From the NCBI GenBank assembly GCA_018816815.1, contig JAHIVD010000018.1:1-33201 (forward strand): 33,201 bases of DNA, written 5' to 3'. The stretch is from Patescibacteria group bacterium. Lineage in GTDB: Bacteria; Patescibacteriota; Microgenomatia; Daviesbacterales; UBA10151. A program made the position numbers and the translations under genes. Under the pieces are notes generated by a model. That model had not been told where the DNA came from. It saw only the letters and a list, made by a program, of their open reading frames with translations, and searched no databases. Shown here one piece after another: positions 15,409 through 26,303 of this stretch; positions within the stretch are counted from its first letter, which is position 1, and every line of letters begins with the position of its first letter.

Positions 15409-16377
15409 CTAAAAAACAATTTCCTTTAAGTTATCTTTAATTCTTTTTTTTACATTTTTTGTTAAATCCGGCACAAATTTTTTTCCGATGATTTTTTCAT
15501 AAATTCCCATATAAAGCATGCTCATTTTAGCAATAAATTCTGAAGGCATCTTAGGAATCTTTCCTTTTCCTGTAAACCCTTGTTTTTTAAACCAAATCCG
15601 AAGGGGTTCTTTATCATTGCTTTCCGGTTCTTTACCAAGAGAAAATCTTTTTTTATAAGTCTTTTTGATCCAATATCTGGATGAATCAGGAGTATGGATT
15701 TCATCAACTAAAACTAACTCTCCATTTTTATCAATACCAAACTCATATTTGGTGTCAACCAAAATTATTCCAGCTCTGTCGCAAATCTTTTGTCCTCTTT
15801 CAAAAAGCGCCAAAGTTGTCTCTTTCATTTGTTTCCAAATTTTAGGAGAAACAATTTTCCGTTTAATTATCTCATCCCCTGTTAATCTTTCATCATGTCC
15901 CTGTCCTGCTTTAGTAGTTGGAGTAATAATCGGTTCCGATAATTTCTGATTTTTCCGTAAACCTTCCGGAAACTTAATCCCATAAATAACCCTGTTTCCT
16001 TTTTCATAAGAACCCCAAATCGACGTATCAGTTACTCCGGTAATATAACCCCTAACCACCATTTCAATAGGAATAATTTTACAGCTTCTAACAAGCATTA
16101 CATTGGGGTCAGGAACTAAAATCAAATGATTGGGAACAATATCAGCAGTTTTACTAAACCAGAATTCAGAAATCCGGGTAAGCACTTGTCCTTTAAAAGG
16201 AATGTAACCCAGCACCCGGTCAAAAGCGGATTGCCTATCCGTAGTAATAATTACTCTTTTATCACCCATTGTATAATTATCACGGACTTTACCTTGATAT
16301 CTTTTACCAAGGTTTGTAATCATTACTTTCTTAAGAGTAAAAGGAATGTTTTCAATAATTTTTTGCCTGCTAATCAT
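15409..16377 (-). CDS. purC: SAICAR synthetase (phosphoribosylaminoimidazole-succinocarboxamide synthase)
   Basis: 322 aa, the longer form of the family (yeast Ade1-like length, against ~240 in E. coli). It joins CAIR and aspartate with ATP to give SAICAR. Motifs are YQGKVRDNY (ATP-binding start), [44 protein letters not shown], and [14 protein letters not shown]. The gene begins on the base after the purE stop, so purE and purC abut exactly. It is the last gene of purine operon II before the prs promoter. Confidence 0.96.
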   Translation of the reverse strand: MISRQKIIENIPFTLKKVMITNLGKRYQGKVRDNYTMGDKRVIITTDRQSAFDRVLGYIPFKGQVLTRISEFWFSKTADIVPNHLILVPDPNVMLVRSCKIIPIEMVVRGYITGVTDTSIWGSYEKGNRVIYGIKFPEGLRKNQKLSEPIITPTTKAGQGHDERLTGDEIIKRKIVSPKIWKQMKETTLALFERGQKICDRAGIILVDTKYEFGIDKNGELVLVDEIHTPDSSRYWIKKTYKKRFSLGKEPESNDKEPLRIWFKKQGFTGKGKIPKMPSEFIAKMSMLYMGIYEKIIGKKFVPDLTKNVKKRIKDNLKEIVF

Positions 16378-16857
16378 TTATTTTTTAAGATTCCTTGATT
16401 TTTCTTCCACACCTTTAGCTAACTTTTTCTTGTATGCTATCAGTTTGTCTTCCAGATTTTTATCGCTGGTTGCTAAAATTTGTACAGCCAAGATTCCTGC
16501 ATTCAAAGCACCATTGATGGCAACTGTTGCCACCGGAATCCCTGGCGGCATCTGCAAAGTTGATAAAAGTGAATCTATCCCCTCCAGCGCTCCGGCTTGT
16601 ATCGGAACTCCAATGACCGGCAAGGAAAACTCTGCTGCAACTGCTCCTGCCAAATGAGCAGCTAGTCCTGCACCGGCAATAATCACTTTTACCTCATCTG
16701 TTTTTGCTTTTTCTATTAATTTTCTTGTCCTGTCCGGTGATCTATGAGCGGAGGAAATTGTCATTTCATATTCAACCCCGAATTCATCCAAGACTTTGCA
16801 TGCACTGCACATCACCCCTAAATCAGAATCCGAAGCAGCGATAATTAAGACTTTCAT
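16378..16857 (-). CDS. purE: PurE, AIR carboxylase / N5-CAIR mutase (class I-like)
   Basis: 159 aa. [24 protein letters not shown] and [30 protein letters not shown] are class I features. The usual GSxSD reads AASDSD, keeping Ser and Asp but losing the Gly. Class I PurE rearranges N5-CAIR made by PurK, yet no purK is in either purine operon. Either purK is elsewhere or this enzyme uses CO2 directly. It overlaps purB by 4 bp and abuts purC, so the three are one translational block. Confidence 0.93.
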   Translation of the reverse strand: MKVLIIAASDSDLGVMCSACKVLDEFGVEYEMTISSAHRSPDRTRKLIEKAKTDEVKVIIAGAGLAAHLAGAVAAEFSLPVIGVPIQAGALEGIDSLLSTLQMPPGIPVATVAINGALNAGILAVQILATSDKNLEDKLIAYKKKLAKGVEEKSRNLKK

Positions 16858-18245
16858 GACGTTATTTTCTTTATTTGTCCTGCCAAAGTCAATACCTTTT
16901 CTTTTGCGTTACCAATATGATTTTTTGCATCCAATATTTCTGAAACTTCTATTGGTTTTAGATATTGTCCAATGTTAGGGTCTTCTGTTAATAAATCTTT
17001 CATTGGGTTGGGATCACCATTTTGAATTATCTCCCATGCCTTCATTGAAATTTCTCTTAAAACTTCATGCATCCTCTGTCTGTCTGCACCCTTTTTAACA
17101 GCTTCAATAATAATCCCTTCGCTTGCTGAAAAAGGCCAGTAGATTTCAAGATTTTTATTTATTTTTCTTTCATTAATGATTAATCCGTTAACAATACTAA
17201 TACTGGAAATTAACATTTCATCCAGACTTAAAAACATTTCAGGAATAGCTGTTCTCCTGTTTGCTGAATCATCTAAAGTCCGCTCCAAAAGCATATTGGA
17301 GGCATTATCCCATGCTATCCGGGACAGATTAACCACTAACCTACTAAGCGAACATATTTTTTCAGCTTTAATGGGATTTTTCTTAAAAGGCATAGCTGAT
17401 GAACCAACCTGTAAACTGCCAAAAGGTTCCTGCCACTCACCAATAGCAGGTGACTGCATTATTCTTAAATCAAAAGCGAATTTATTCAGAGACTGGGCAA
17501 TTGAAGCTAACAAATCAGCAATCCAAACTTCTATTTTCCTCGGAGCAGTCTGATTGGTTATTTCTGCTGCCTTAATTCCTAAATCGCTCATGATTTCATC
17601 TTCCAACTCTTTTGCTCTTTTTTTATCTAGTAGCGCTACAAAGCTGGCTCCGGTTCCAACCGCTCCTTTTATCCCTTTACCTGCTAAATTCTTTTTAATG
17701 AATTGCAAAAACTCTAAATCCATTAATAGATCCTGCGAATAAAAAGCAAATCTATAACCTAAAGTTGTTGGTTCTGCCGGCTGTAAATGGGTATAACCCA
17801 TACAAGGAAGTTCGGCATACTTTTCCAGTTTCAAAGAAAACGCAATCAACACCTCTGAAAGTCTTTTTTCAATTATGTTAAGTGCCTTTTGAATCCTGAT
17901 AGTCTCGGCATTATCAGATATATCCATACTTGTAGCGCCAAGGTGAATTTTGCCGCCGCCGATTTTAGCTTTTTCTGCAAATTCTCTAATTGCTGCAACT
18001 ACGTCATGACTGATGTCTTTTTCTATTTCCCAAATCCTTTTTATATCTATATTATTCTGATTTTTTTCCAAATCCATGAGTTCTTCCTTGGAAACCAAGC
18101 CTTTTTTGTGTTCTGCCCGGGCCAGTGCTACCCAAATTTTTCTCCATAATTTGTATTTGTTTTCTTCAGAGAAGATTTGGCGCATTTTTTCCGAACCGTA
18201 ACGCCATGAAAACGGACTTTGATAATTTAAATAATTACTATTCAT
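16854..18245 (-). CDS. purB: Adenylosuccinate lyase
   Basis: 463 aa, fumarase/aspartase superfamily. It acts twice: SAICAR to AICAR plus fumarate, and adenylosuccinate to AMP plus fumarate. Seen are GATSMDISDNAE, GYTHLQPAEPTT (catalytic His), and the signature loop SSAMPFKKNPIKAEKI with its flexible-loop Ser. Length is normal. It follows purH by 40 bp with a weak AAAAGGA close to the ATG, and overlaps purE by 4 bp (ATGA). Confidence 0.96.
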   Translation of the reverse strand: MNSNYLNYQSPFSWRYGSEKMRQIFSEENKYKLWRKIWVALARAEHKKGLVSKEELMDLEKNQNNIDIKRIWEIEKDISHDVVAAIREFAEKAKIGGGKIHLGATSMDISDNAETIRIQKALNIIEKRLSEVLIAFSLKLEKYAELPCMGYTHLQPAEPTTLGYRFAFYSQDLLMDLEFLQFIKKNLAGKGIKGAVGTGASFVALLDKKRAKELEDEIMSDLGIKAAEITNQTAPRKIEVWIADLLASIAQSLNKFAFDLRIMQSPAIGEWQEPFGSLQVGSSAMPFKKNPIKAEKICSLSRLVVNLSRIAWDNASNMLLERTLDDSANRRTAIPEMFLSLDEMLISSISIVNGLIINERKINKNLEIYWPFSASEGIIIEAVKKGADRQRMHEVLREISMKAWEIIQNGDPNPMKDLLTEDPNIGQYLKPIEVSEILDAKNHIGNAKEKVLTLAGQIKKITS

Positions 18246-18285
18246 AATCCTTTTCTTATATAACCCTTACAGGATAACATAAGTA

Positions 18286-19821
18286 TCAATGTCTAAATGC
18301 CCTCCTCCCGGTAAATATCATAGGGATTCCGGCTTTATCTGCTGCCGCAACTGATGCTTTATCATTCACTGATCCACCTTGCTCAACAATAGCCCCAATT
18401 CCATATTTTTCAGCTAATTTCACACTATCATCAAATGGGAAAAAACTATCACTGATTAAAATGCCACCTTTTACTTTTGCCCCGGCCTGCTCCAAAGCAA
18501 TCTTGGTTGCCCCAATCCTGGAAGTTTGACCCGAACCAATGCCTCGCGTCATTGGTATATCTTTATCAACCACCAGTACTGAATTAGATTTAACTGATTT
18601 AACACACTTAAAACCAAATTTCATTTGTTGTAATTGTTTTTTACTGGGTTTTTCTTTTGTAACTACTTTCCAACTAGCAAAGCTTTCTTCTATACCATCA
18701 TCAAAATCCTGAAGCAGCAGCGCTCCGGCAAAATATTTAAGATCCCATTTTTCACTTTTTACCTTCGGAATTTCTCCAAACGTATAGATCCCCATGCTTT
18801 TCCTGACTTTTTTAAGCAGCGCCAAAGCATCACCGGTAATTGCCGGAACTGCCACAATATCAACATTACTCTCTCTTTCGTTTTTAAAAGTAGCAATAAT
18901 TTTTGCACTGGATAGATCCATTGGTTTATTCAAAACTACAACACCGCCAAAAGCAGAGATAGGATCTGCTTTGACTGCTCTATCTAGAGCTTCCTTTACA
19001 TCTGATCCTGTAGCAACCCCGCAAGGACTTAGGTGTTTAACAACACAAGCAGCGCTTTCATTAAATTGCCTAACAGTTTCCAGTCCTGTTTGTATATCAC
19101 CGATATTTGTTCCGGACAGTTCCCGACCCCAGAGATGCTTTAACTGACCAAGAGGTGAATTGGTTTTGGGCATTAAATACAAAACCCCTTTTTGATGCGG
19201 ATTTTCTCCGTAACGCAGGATATTTGTTCTTCTAAGGGGAATTGTGATTTCTTTTGGATACTTTTCTTCTGAAAAAAAACTACCTATCTGAGAGTCATAA
19301 AAAGATAAATGATAAAAAGCTCTTGCTGCTAACTCTTTCCTCGTTTGCGCTGTCATTTCTTTATTTTCCATAGCCGAGGCAACTTTTCCATAATCACCCG
19401 GGTCTACCACTACTGTGACATTTTCATAATTTTTGGCAGCTGCCCTAATCATTGTTGGACCGCCTACATCTATTGTTTCAACGCTAGGCCTTTCTTCAAA
19501 TGGATAAAGATTGCTGACAACCACATCAATTTGAGGGATTTTTAATTCCTTTGCTTTTTTTGCGTGACCTGGATTTTTACGGTCAAATAAAATACCGGAC
19601 TCAATTTGGAAACTAATAGTTTTCATCCTACCGTCAAATGAATTTCTGGGATTACCGGTAATTTCCTCAATTGGGATAGCTTTTATTCCATTTTTTTTCA
19701 AAACATCTAACGTACCGCCTGTTGAAATAATTAGATATCCTAATTCTTTCAAAACTTTAGCAAAATCAACTATACCAATTTTGTCATATACACTAAGCAA
19801 AGCATAACGTTTAGAATTCAT
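18286..19821 (-). CDS. purH: Bifunctional AICAR transformylase / IMP cyclohydrolase
   Basis: 511 aa, full length. The N-terminal MGS-like IMP cyclohydrolase domain (about 1-190) has SVYDKIGIVDFA, STGGT, VSNLYPFE, VDVGGPTMIRAAAKN and YGENPHQ. The C-terminal AICAR formyltransferase has the catalytic Lys-His in VVKHLSPCGVATG, SAFGGVV, VKSNSV, IGSGQTSR, SDSFFPF, and ends IFTGRRAFRH. In the cyclohydrolase domain the usual KTLHPKVHGGIL reads KTISFQIESGIL, keeping the Lys but losing the HPKVHGG block. The start overlaps purP2 by 4 bp. Having both PurH and two PurP-type proteins in one operon is unusual, since either can in principle formylate AICAR. Confidence 0.95.
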   Translation of the reverse strand: MNSKRYALLSVYDKIGIVDFAKVLKELGYLIISTGGTLDVLKKNGIKAIPIEEITGNPRNSFDGRMKTISFQIESGILFDRKNPGHAKKAKELKIPQIDVVVSNLYPFEERPSVETIDVGGPTMIRAAAKNYENVTVVVDPGDYGKVASAMENKEMTAQTRKELAARAFYHLSFYDSQIGSFFSEEKYPKEITIPLRRTNILRYGENPHQKGVLYLMPKTNSPLGQLKHLWGRELSGTNIGDIQTGLETVRQFNESAACVVKHLSPCGVATGSDVKEALDRAVKADPISAFGGVVVLNKPMDLSSAKIIATFKNERESNVDIVAVPAITGDALALLKKVRKSMGIYTFGEIPKVKSEKWDLKYFAGALLLQDFDDGIEESFASWKVVTKEKPSKKQLQQMKFGFKCVKSVKSNSVLVVDKDIPMTRGIGSGQTSRIGATKIALEQAGAKVKGGILISDSFFPFDDSVKLAEKYGIGAIVEQGGSVNDKASVAAADKAGIPMIFTGRRAFRH

Positions 19822-20933
19822 GTTAATATTTGATCTATCTTGTTTTCTTTTAAAGCTTGTTTTATCTCAATTGCTACTCTTTTTCCCATACTTAAATTTT
19901 GTCCGAATAAATAACCACTATAAGGGGTGGCAAAAATCCCGGGACTACCCGGCATTCTCGGAGAAACATCAAACACAATTATTTCTTTTTTAGGAGGACC
20001 GGCAGTTATCATAGCCTGCAAACCAAATGGACCTATGACACCAGGTTTAAATAGTTTTTGAGTAGCTGTTACAAATCTTTCTCCCATACCAAATGCGTTT
20101 TCAAGGAGTGACTCCAGAACAGTTACAGCAATATGCCCTGCCTCTTCATATTTAATATCAACTTTTTTAATCAGTTTTTCTTCATAAATAGACGGTAGTT
20201 TTGTCAAACCCTCTATATTGGTCTGCCTTCTGGTATCAGTTCCTATTAGCTCAAGCCTCTTGTTAACCGGTGAATAAAAGAAATTAAAGTTCACTTGCAC
20301 TCCTACAATAAATTCTTCTATTACTGCTGATTTTATTTGCTCCTTGGTAAACTTACCCAACCCCAAACCCTGAGCAATACCTATTTTATATTCTTCGAAA
20401 GAGCACGCAAAGAAAAATGCCCGCTCAAAGCCTCTTGTCTTTTCCAAAATTTTCACAATACAAAGCCTGTCAATATCTTTTGAGTCTTTAAATTGTTTTG
20501 GGTATCTGATCTTTGCACTGTCTAATAAATCGTACTGATTCGGCTTAACAGTTCGTTCTTCTGCTTTTAATAAAAACCTATTCCCAAACATTGGCACTTT
20601 GAATTTCTTTTCAATAGCATTGTAATCATTTATATAAACCTCAAAAGACCTGTGAGGAATAAATATACAATTTCTTTTAATTAACTCTTTTTGAATTTTT
20701 GGTTTTAGAATATCTGCAAATTTATTCAATACTACTGTCTCATCTACACAACCGAACAAAGCTTGTCCTGTGCTTTCCGAAGAATCACTTTTATAATATT
20801 TTGCATAAGTTTTATCTCTGCCTTTTTGCGCAATTACCAATGTCTTAAAACCCTCATCTTTTGCCCCGCGGCAAACATCTAGGGCTGAATGGGAACCTAA
20901 AACAGCAATAGTGTAATCTTTTATGGTTTTCAT
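19818..20933 (-). CDS. PurP-like ATP-grasp protein, divergent second paralog
   Basis: 371 aa and clearly related to the protein encoded next to it and to archaeal PurP (formate- and ATP-dependent FAICAR synthetase). Shared blocks are VLGSHSALDVCRGAKDEGF, PMFGNR, IEEFIVGVQVNFNFFYSP, LIGTDTRRQTNIEGL, VTVLESLLENAFGMGERF, GPFGLQ, and a C-terminal LSMGKRVAIEIKQAL. Differences from PurP1 fall at conserved places: PHGSF becomes PHRSF, the Gly-rich VKSYGAAGGKGYF segment becomes VKILEKTRGFERAFFF, and EISARIVAGTN becomes DVSPRMPGSPG. It has an insertion near 48-65. A regulatory, assembly or altered-substrate role is possible. PurP1/PurP2 paralogs are known in some archaea. No SD is seen; the gap from purP1 holds an 11-bp tandem duplication. 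Confidence 0.8.
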   Translation of the reverse strand: MKTIKDYTIAVLGSHSALDVCRGAKDEGFKTLVIAQKGRDKTYAKYYKSDSSESTGQALFGCVDETVVLNKFADILKPKIQKELIKRNCIFIPHRSFEVYINDYNAIEKKFKVPMFGNRFLLKAEERTVKPNQYDLLDSAKIRYPKQFKDSKDIDRLCIVKILEKTRGFERAFFFACSFEEYKIGIAQGLGLGKFTKEQIKSAVIEEFIVGVQVNFNFFYSPVNKRLELIGTDTRRQTNIEGLTKLPSIYEEKLIKKVDIKYEEAGHIAVTVLESLLENAFGMGERFVTATQKLFKPGVIGPFGLQAMITAGPPKKEIIVFDVSPRMPGSPGIFATPYSGYLFGQNLSMGKRVAIEIKQALKENKIDQILT

Positions 20934-20934
20934 T

Positions 20935-20956
20935 TTAATATTAGTTTAATATTAGT
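20935..20956 (-). repeat. Exact 11-bp tandem duplication between purP1 and purP2
   Basis: TTAATATTAGT occurs twice in direct succession (20935-20945 and 20946-20956), making up nearly all of the 24-bp spacer. In minus-strand sense it places TAATAT 4 nt before the purP2 ATG, possibly a weak internal -10. Confidence 0.6.
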
Positions 20957-20957
20957 T

Positions 20958-21974
20958 TTAATCCAATACCTCCTTTAATCTATTCAGGTTTATTGCATTC
21001 TTTATCTCTCTTGCAATACGTCTTCCTGTTGACATTGGTTCATCGTATAAAAGATATGCATAAGGTGAACCGTTTATAAAACAATTCGTTCCTGCCACAA
21101 TCCTGGCAGAAATCTCTATTACATATATTTCTTCAGTTGAGGTAATAATGGTTTCCAAACAAAAAGGTCCAAAAAGACCTTTAGGGGAGATAAGTTTTTT
21201 AGAAACCTCAACAACTCTTTCTGCCATAGAAATTGCTTCTGGTAAAAGCGATTCCCTGATAGCCAGGGGAATATTGGCAACAACTTCAAAAGACGGCTCA
21301 ATATTTAAACCTCTTTGGTTTTTCGCAGGGATTCTACCTAGTGAATCAACGTTTGTTTCATATCGTTTGTCCAAACTCATCAATTCCACCTTTTTAGTTA
21401 AAGGTGAATAGAAGAAATGGAAATAAACAGGAACTCCAATAACATATTCCTGAACCATAAACTTCTCTTCGCTGAAACTGGTTAATTTGGCATCAAACTC
21501 TTTTTGATTTCTGGCAGTAAAGTAGCCTTTGCCTCCTGCTGCCCCGTATGATTTAACAATAACTGACCGATCAATTGTATCTCCTCTTTTAAAGAGATGC
21601 GGAACTTTAACACCTGCTTTCTCCATCCACTCCCTTTGCATTTTGCGGTTTTCTTCCCAGTTCAAAACTGCTTTATTACCAAAGTATGGAGTTTTCATTT
21701 TTTTATTTTCGTCCATACCTAGATAAGTCACAAATGAACCATGCGGAATTATAATGGCATTTCTTTTTAAAAGCTCTTTTTCTAATTTAGGAAAATCCTG
21801 CCATGTATCAATTTCTAAAACTCCGTCAATAAAATTACTGTAAGATTTATAAAGCGGGTTTCTGCTTTTCGTTGAAATTACTGCAGTTTTAAAACCTTCA
21901 TCTTTTGCGCCTTTGAGGATTTGCAGCGCAGAATGAGAACCTAGAGTTGTTATCGTGTAGTTTATGATTCCCAT
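20958..21974 (-). CDS. purP: Formate-dependent FAICAR synthetase (PurP), archaeal type
   Basis: 338 aa with strong likeness to characterised archaeal PurP, which makes FAICAR from AICAR, formate and ATP without folate. Motifs are TTLGSHSALQILKGAKDEGF, IIPHGSFVTYLG, TPYFGNKAVLNWEEN, ATP-grasp VIVKSYGAAGGKGYF, YVIGVPVYFHFFYSPL, LDKRYETNVDSLGRIPA, NIPLAIRESLLPEA, GLFGPFCLE, and EISARIVAGTNCFINGSPYAYL. The catalytic landmarks appear complete. It is first in purine operon II, read from a consensus promoter (TTGACA-17-TATAAT) ending 5 nt from the ATG. PurP is a hallmark of archaeal purine synthesis, so this gene, perhaps together with its paralog, may have come by transfer (inference). Codon and base use look like the neighbours', so any transfer is old. 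Confidence 0.92.
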   Translation of the reverse strand: MGIINYTITTLGSHSALQILKGAKDEGFKTAVISTKSRNPLYKSYSNFIDGVLEIDTWQDFPKLEKELLKRNAIIIPHGSFVTYLGMDENKKMKTPYFGNKAVLNWEENRKMQREWMEKAGVKVPHLFKRGDTIDRSVIVKSYGAAGGKGYFTARNQKEFDAKLTSFSEEKFMVQEYVIGVPVYFHFFYSPLTKKVELMSLDKRYETNVDSLGRIPAKNQRGLNIEPSFEVVANIPLAIRESLLPEAISMAERVVEVSKKLISPKGLFGPFCLETIITSTEEIYVIEISARIVAGTNCFINGSPYAYLLYDEPMSTGRRIAREIKNAINLNRLKEVLD

Positions 21975-21979
21975 ATCTT

Positions 21980-23977
<1,998 letters not shown>

Positions 23978-23979
23978 TA

Positions 23980-25521
23980 TTATTCCCATTCCATAGTAGC
24001 TGGAGGTTTATTGGTAATGTCATAGACCACCCTGTTTATTTCTTTTACTTCATTAACAATCCTGGTTGAAATTTTTTCTAAAAGCCCGTATGGAAGTTTG
24101 GCAAAATTAGCGCTCATAGCATCTTGAGCTTCAATTGCTCTGATAGCAACTGTCTCACCGTATACCCGCCCGTCTCCTCTAACTCCTGTTGTTTTAATTC
24201 CTGTAAAAACTGCAAAGATTTGCCAAAGCGTTTTAAATAACTTTGTCTTTTGTATTTCTTCCTGAATAATTTTGTCGGCATTTCTTAGAATCTCCAGTTT
24301 CTCCTCAGTCACATCTCCAATAATTCTTACTGCTAGTCCCGGTCCTGGAAAAGGTTGTCTGTTTACTATTTTATCAGGCAATCCTAAAATCTTACCAATC
24401 TTTCTTACCTCATCTTTATAGAAATTTCTCAAAGGTTCAAGCAATATCAGATTCATCTTCGAAGGCAATCCTCCAACATTATGATGAGATTTAATTTTTT
24501 GAGAAAGTTTGCTTCCGGCGCTTTCTATTACATCAGGATAGATGGTGCCTTGCACTAAAAATGTAGCACCGGATTTCTTAGCCTCTTTTTCAAAAACATC
24601 AATAAAAGTTTTTCCAATGATTTTCCTTTTTTGTTCCGGATCTGTGACACCTTTTAGGTTTTTCAAAAAAATATCCTTGGCATCAACAACCTTAATTCCT
24701 ATTTTGTAGTGCTTTTTAAAAACTTTTCTTAGTGTCTTAGTTTCACCAGAGCGCATCAAACCAGAATCAATATAAACAGATTCCAGATTTTTACCAACTG
24801 CCCTGTGCACTAAAACCGCAGCAACCGATGAATCAACCCCTCCTGATAGTGCACAAATAGCTTTTCCGTTTCCAATGGTTTTTTTAATATCTAAAACAAG
24901 ACCGTCTGCAAACTCCTTGTCCATCTTAGAAGTTGAAATCCTTATCCCGCATATTTTTATAAATGTCTCCAATATAGTCATACCGTCTGGAGTATGAACA
25001 ACTTCAGGATGAAACTGAATTCCATAAATCTTTCTTTTTTTATCTTCTATTACGGCACAGGCAATTGTTTCAGTAGACGCCACAATTTTAAACTCCTTAG
25101 GAACAGATTCCACCACATCACCATGAGACATCCAAACCGGAATCAAATTATCAACTCTTTTCAGTAAATCAGAATCTCCAACTTTTTTTAATTTCCCGTC
25201 TTTTTTTAAAATAGCAGGACCGTATTCTTTGATTTTTCCTTGTTTAACATTTCCTCCCAAAAGATATACCATTAACTGCAGACCATAACAGATACCCAGA
25301 ATCGGAATTCCCAGCTTAAAAATCTTTTTGTCAATAGTTGGTGAATTTTTTTCATAAACTGACGCAGGACCTCCGGAGAAAATTATCCCTTTTGGTTTCA
25401 ATTGTTTAATTATTGTTAACACCCCGTCAGGTGAGACAATTTTACAATCCACTCCCAACTCTTTAATTCTTCTTGAAATCAAATGTGTTGTTTGTGATCC
25501 AAAATCAACAAGTATTATCAT
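23980..25521 (-). CDS. guaA: GMP synthase (glutamine-hydrolysing)
   Basis: 513 aa. It aminates XMP to GMP. Class I glutaminase domain (1-190): GGPASVYE, nucleophile Cys in ILGICYGLQLM, and His-Glu in IQFHPEVVHTPDG. ATP pyrophosphatase domain: P-loop ALSGGVDSSVAAVLV, SGLMRSGE, and VVDAKDIFL. The C-terminal dimerisation domain has RQPFPGPGLAVRIIG and ends KPPATMEWE. It overlaps purQ by 4 bp. guaB, which makes the XMP substrate, is not in this window. Confidence 0.97.
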   Translation of the reverse strand: MIILVDFGSQTTHLISRRIKELGVDCKIVSPDGVLTIIKQLKPKGIIFSGGPASVYEKNSPTIDKKIFKLGIPILGICYGLQLMVYLLGGNVKQGKIKEYGPAILKKDGKLKKVGDSDLLKRVDNLIPVWMSHGDVVESVPKEFKIVASTETIACAVIEDKKRKIYGIQFHPEVVHTPDGMTILETFIKICGIRISTSKMDKEFADGLVLDIKKTIGNGKAICALSGGVDSSVAAVLVHRAVGKNLESVYIDSGLMRSGETKTLRKVFKKHYKIGIKVVDAKDIFLKNLKGVTDPEQKRKIIGKTFIDVFEKEAKKSGATFLVQGTIYPDVIESAGSKLSQKIKSHHNVGGLPSKMNLILLEPLRNFYKDEVRKIGKILGLPDKIVNRQPFPGPGLAVRIIGDVTEEKLEILRNADKIIQEEIQKTKLFKTLWQIFAVFTGIKTTGVRGDGRVYGETVAIRAIEAQDAMSANFAKLPYGLLEKISTRIVNEVKEINRVVYDITNKPPATMEWE

Positions 25522-26303
25522 AACTTCTCTTTCACGGATTCCACAATATTTTCAAAAAGCGGCAGGCCGTCTACTCTAACTCTACCGCGTCTCCAATTAG
25601 GATGTTGCTGCTCCCTTACAAAACATTCAGGATGCGGCATAAGCCCTAAAATCCTGCCTGTTGTGTCGCTCACTCCTACTATAGCATTCAAAGAGCCATT
25701 AGGATTATCCGGATAGTTTTGGGTAGAATTTCCCTTTCTTCTCACATACCTAAAAGCTACCAACTTCTGCGTCTCTATTTCTTTCATAGTTTTTTCGCTT
25801 GCCATGAATTTTCCCTCACCGTGTGCAATCGGATACCAAATAATTCCTTCAAGTCCTGTTAAAAATTTGCACTTACTTGATCTTTCAGCTTTTACTTTAA
25901 CCCATCTGCATTCAAAATGGCCTGAGTCATTATTAGTTAAAGTTACATCCATCTTACCAATATTCCTAAAAGGCAAAAGACCAGTCCGCACCAAAACTTG
26001 AAAACCATTGCAAACTCCAAGTACTGCCGTATCTTTCCTTTCGATAAATTTTTTCATTTCATCTCCTAAAAAAGATGTAAGTTCTATAGCTAAAATCTTT
26101 CCGGAAACTATATCATCTCCATAAGCAAACCCACCTGGCAAAGCAAGGATCTGATAATCACTCATTTTCCTTAGTCCTTTTCTTAATTCATTAACATGGA
26201 CTATCTCCGGATCACCGCCTGCAATCCCAAAAGCAAAAGCCATTTCTTCATCTCTATTTGTCCCATCTGCCTTTAAAACTAAAACTTTAGGTTTATTGTT
26301 CAT
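25518..26303 (-). CDS. purQ: FGAM synthase glutaminase subunit
   Basis: 261 aa class I glutamine amidotransferase that feeds ammonia to PurL. Seen are LALPGGFAYGDDI, nucleophile Cys in LGVCNGFQVLVRTGLLP, FECRWVKV, IAHGEGKF, and the catalytic His-Glu in GLMPHPECFV. It is slightly longer than B. subtilis PurQ, with a loop (HPNWRRGR) near the end. It overlaps the HAD gene upstream and guaA downstream, each by 4 bp. Confidence 0.95.
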   Translation of the reverse strand: MNNKPKVLVLKADGTNRDEEMAFAFGIAGGDPEIVHVNELRKGLRKMSDYQILALPGGFAYGDDIVSGKILAIELTSFLGDEMKKFIERKDTAVLGVCNGFQVLVRTGLLPFRNIGKMDVTLTNNDSGHFECRWVKVKAERSSKCKFLTGLEGIIWYPIAHGEGKFMASEKTMKEIETQKLVAFRYVRRKGNSTQNYPDNPNGSLNAIVGVSDTTGRILGLMPHPECFVREQQHPNWRRGRVRVDGLPLFENIVESVKEKL

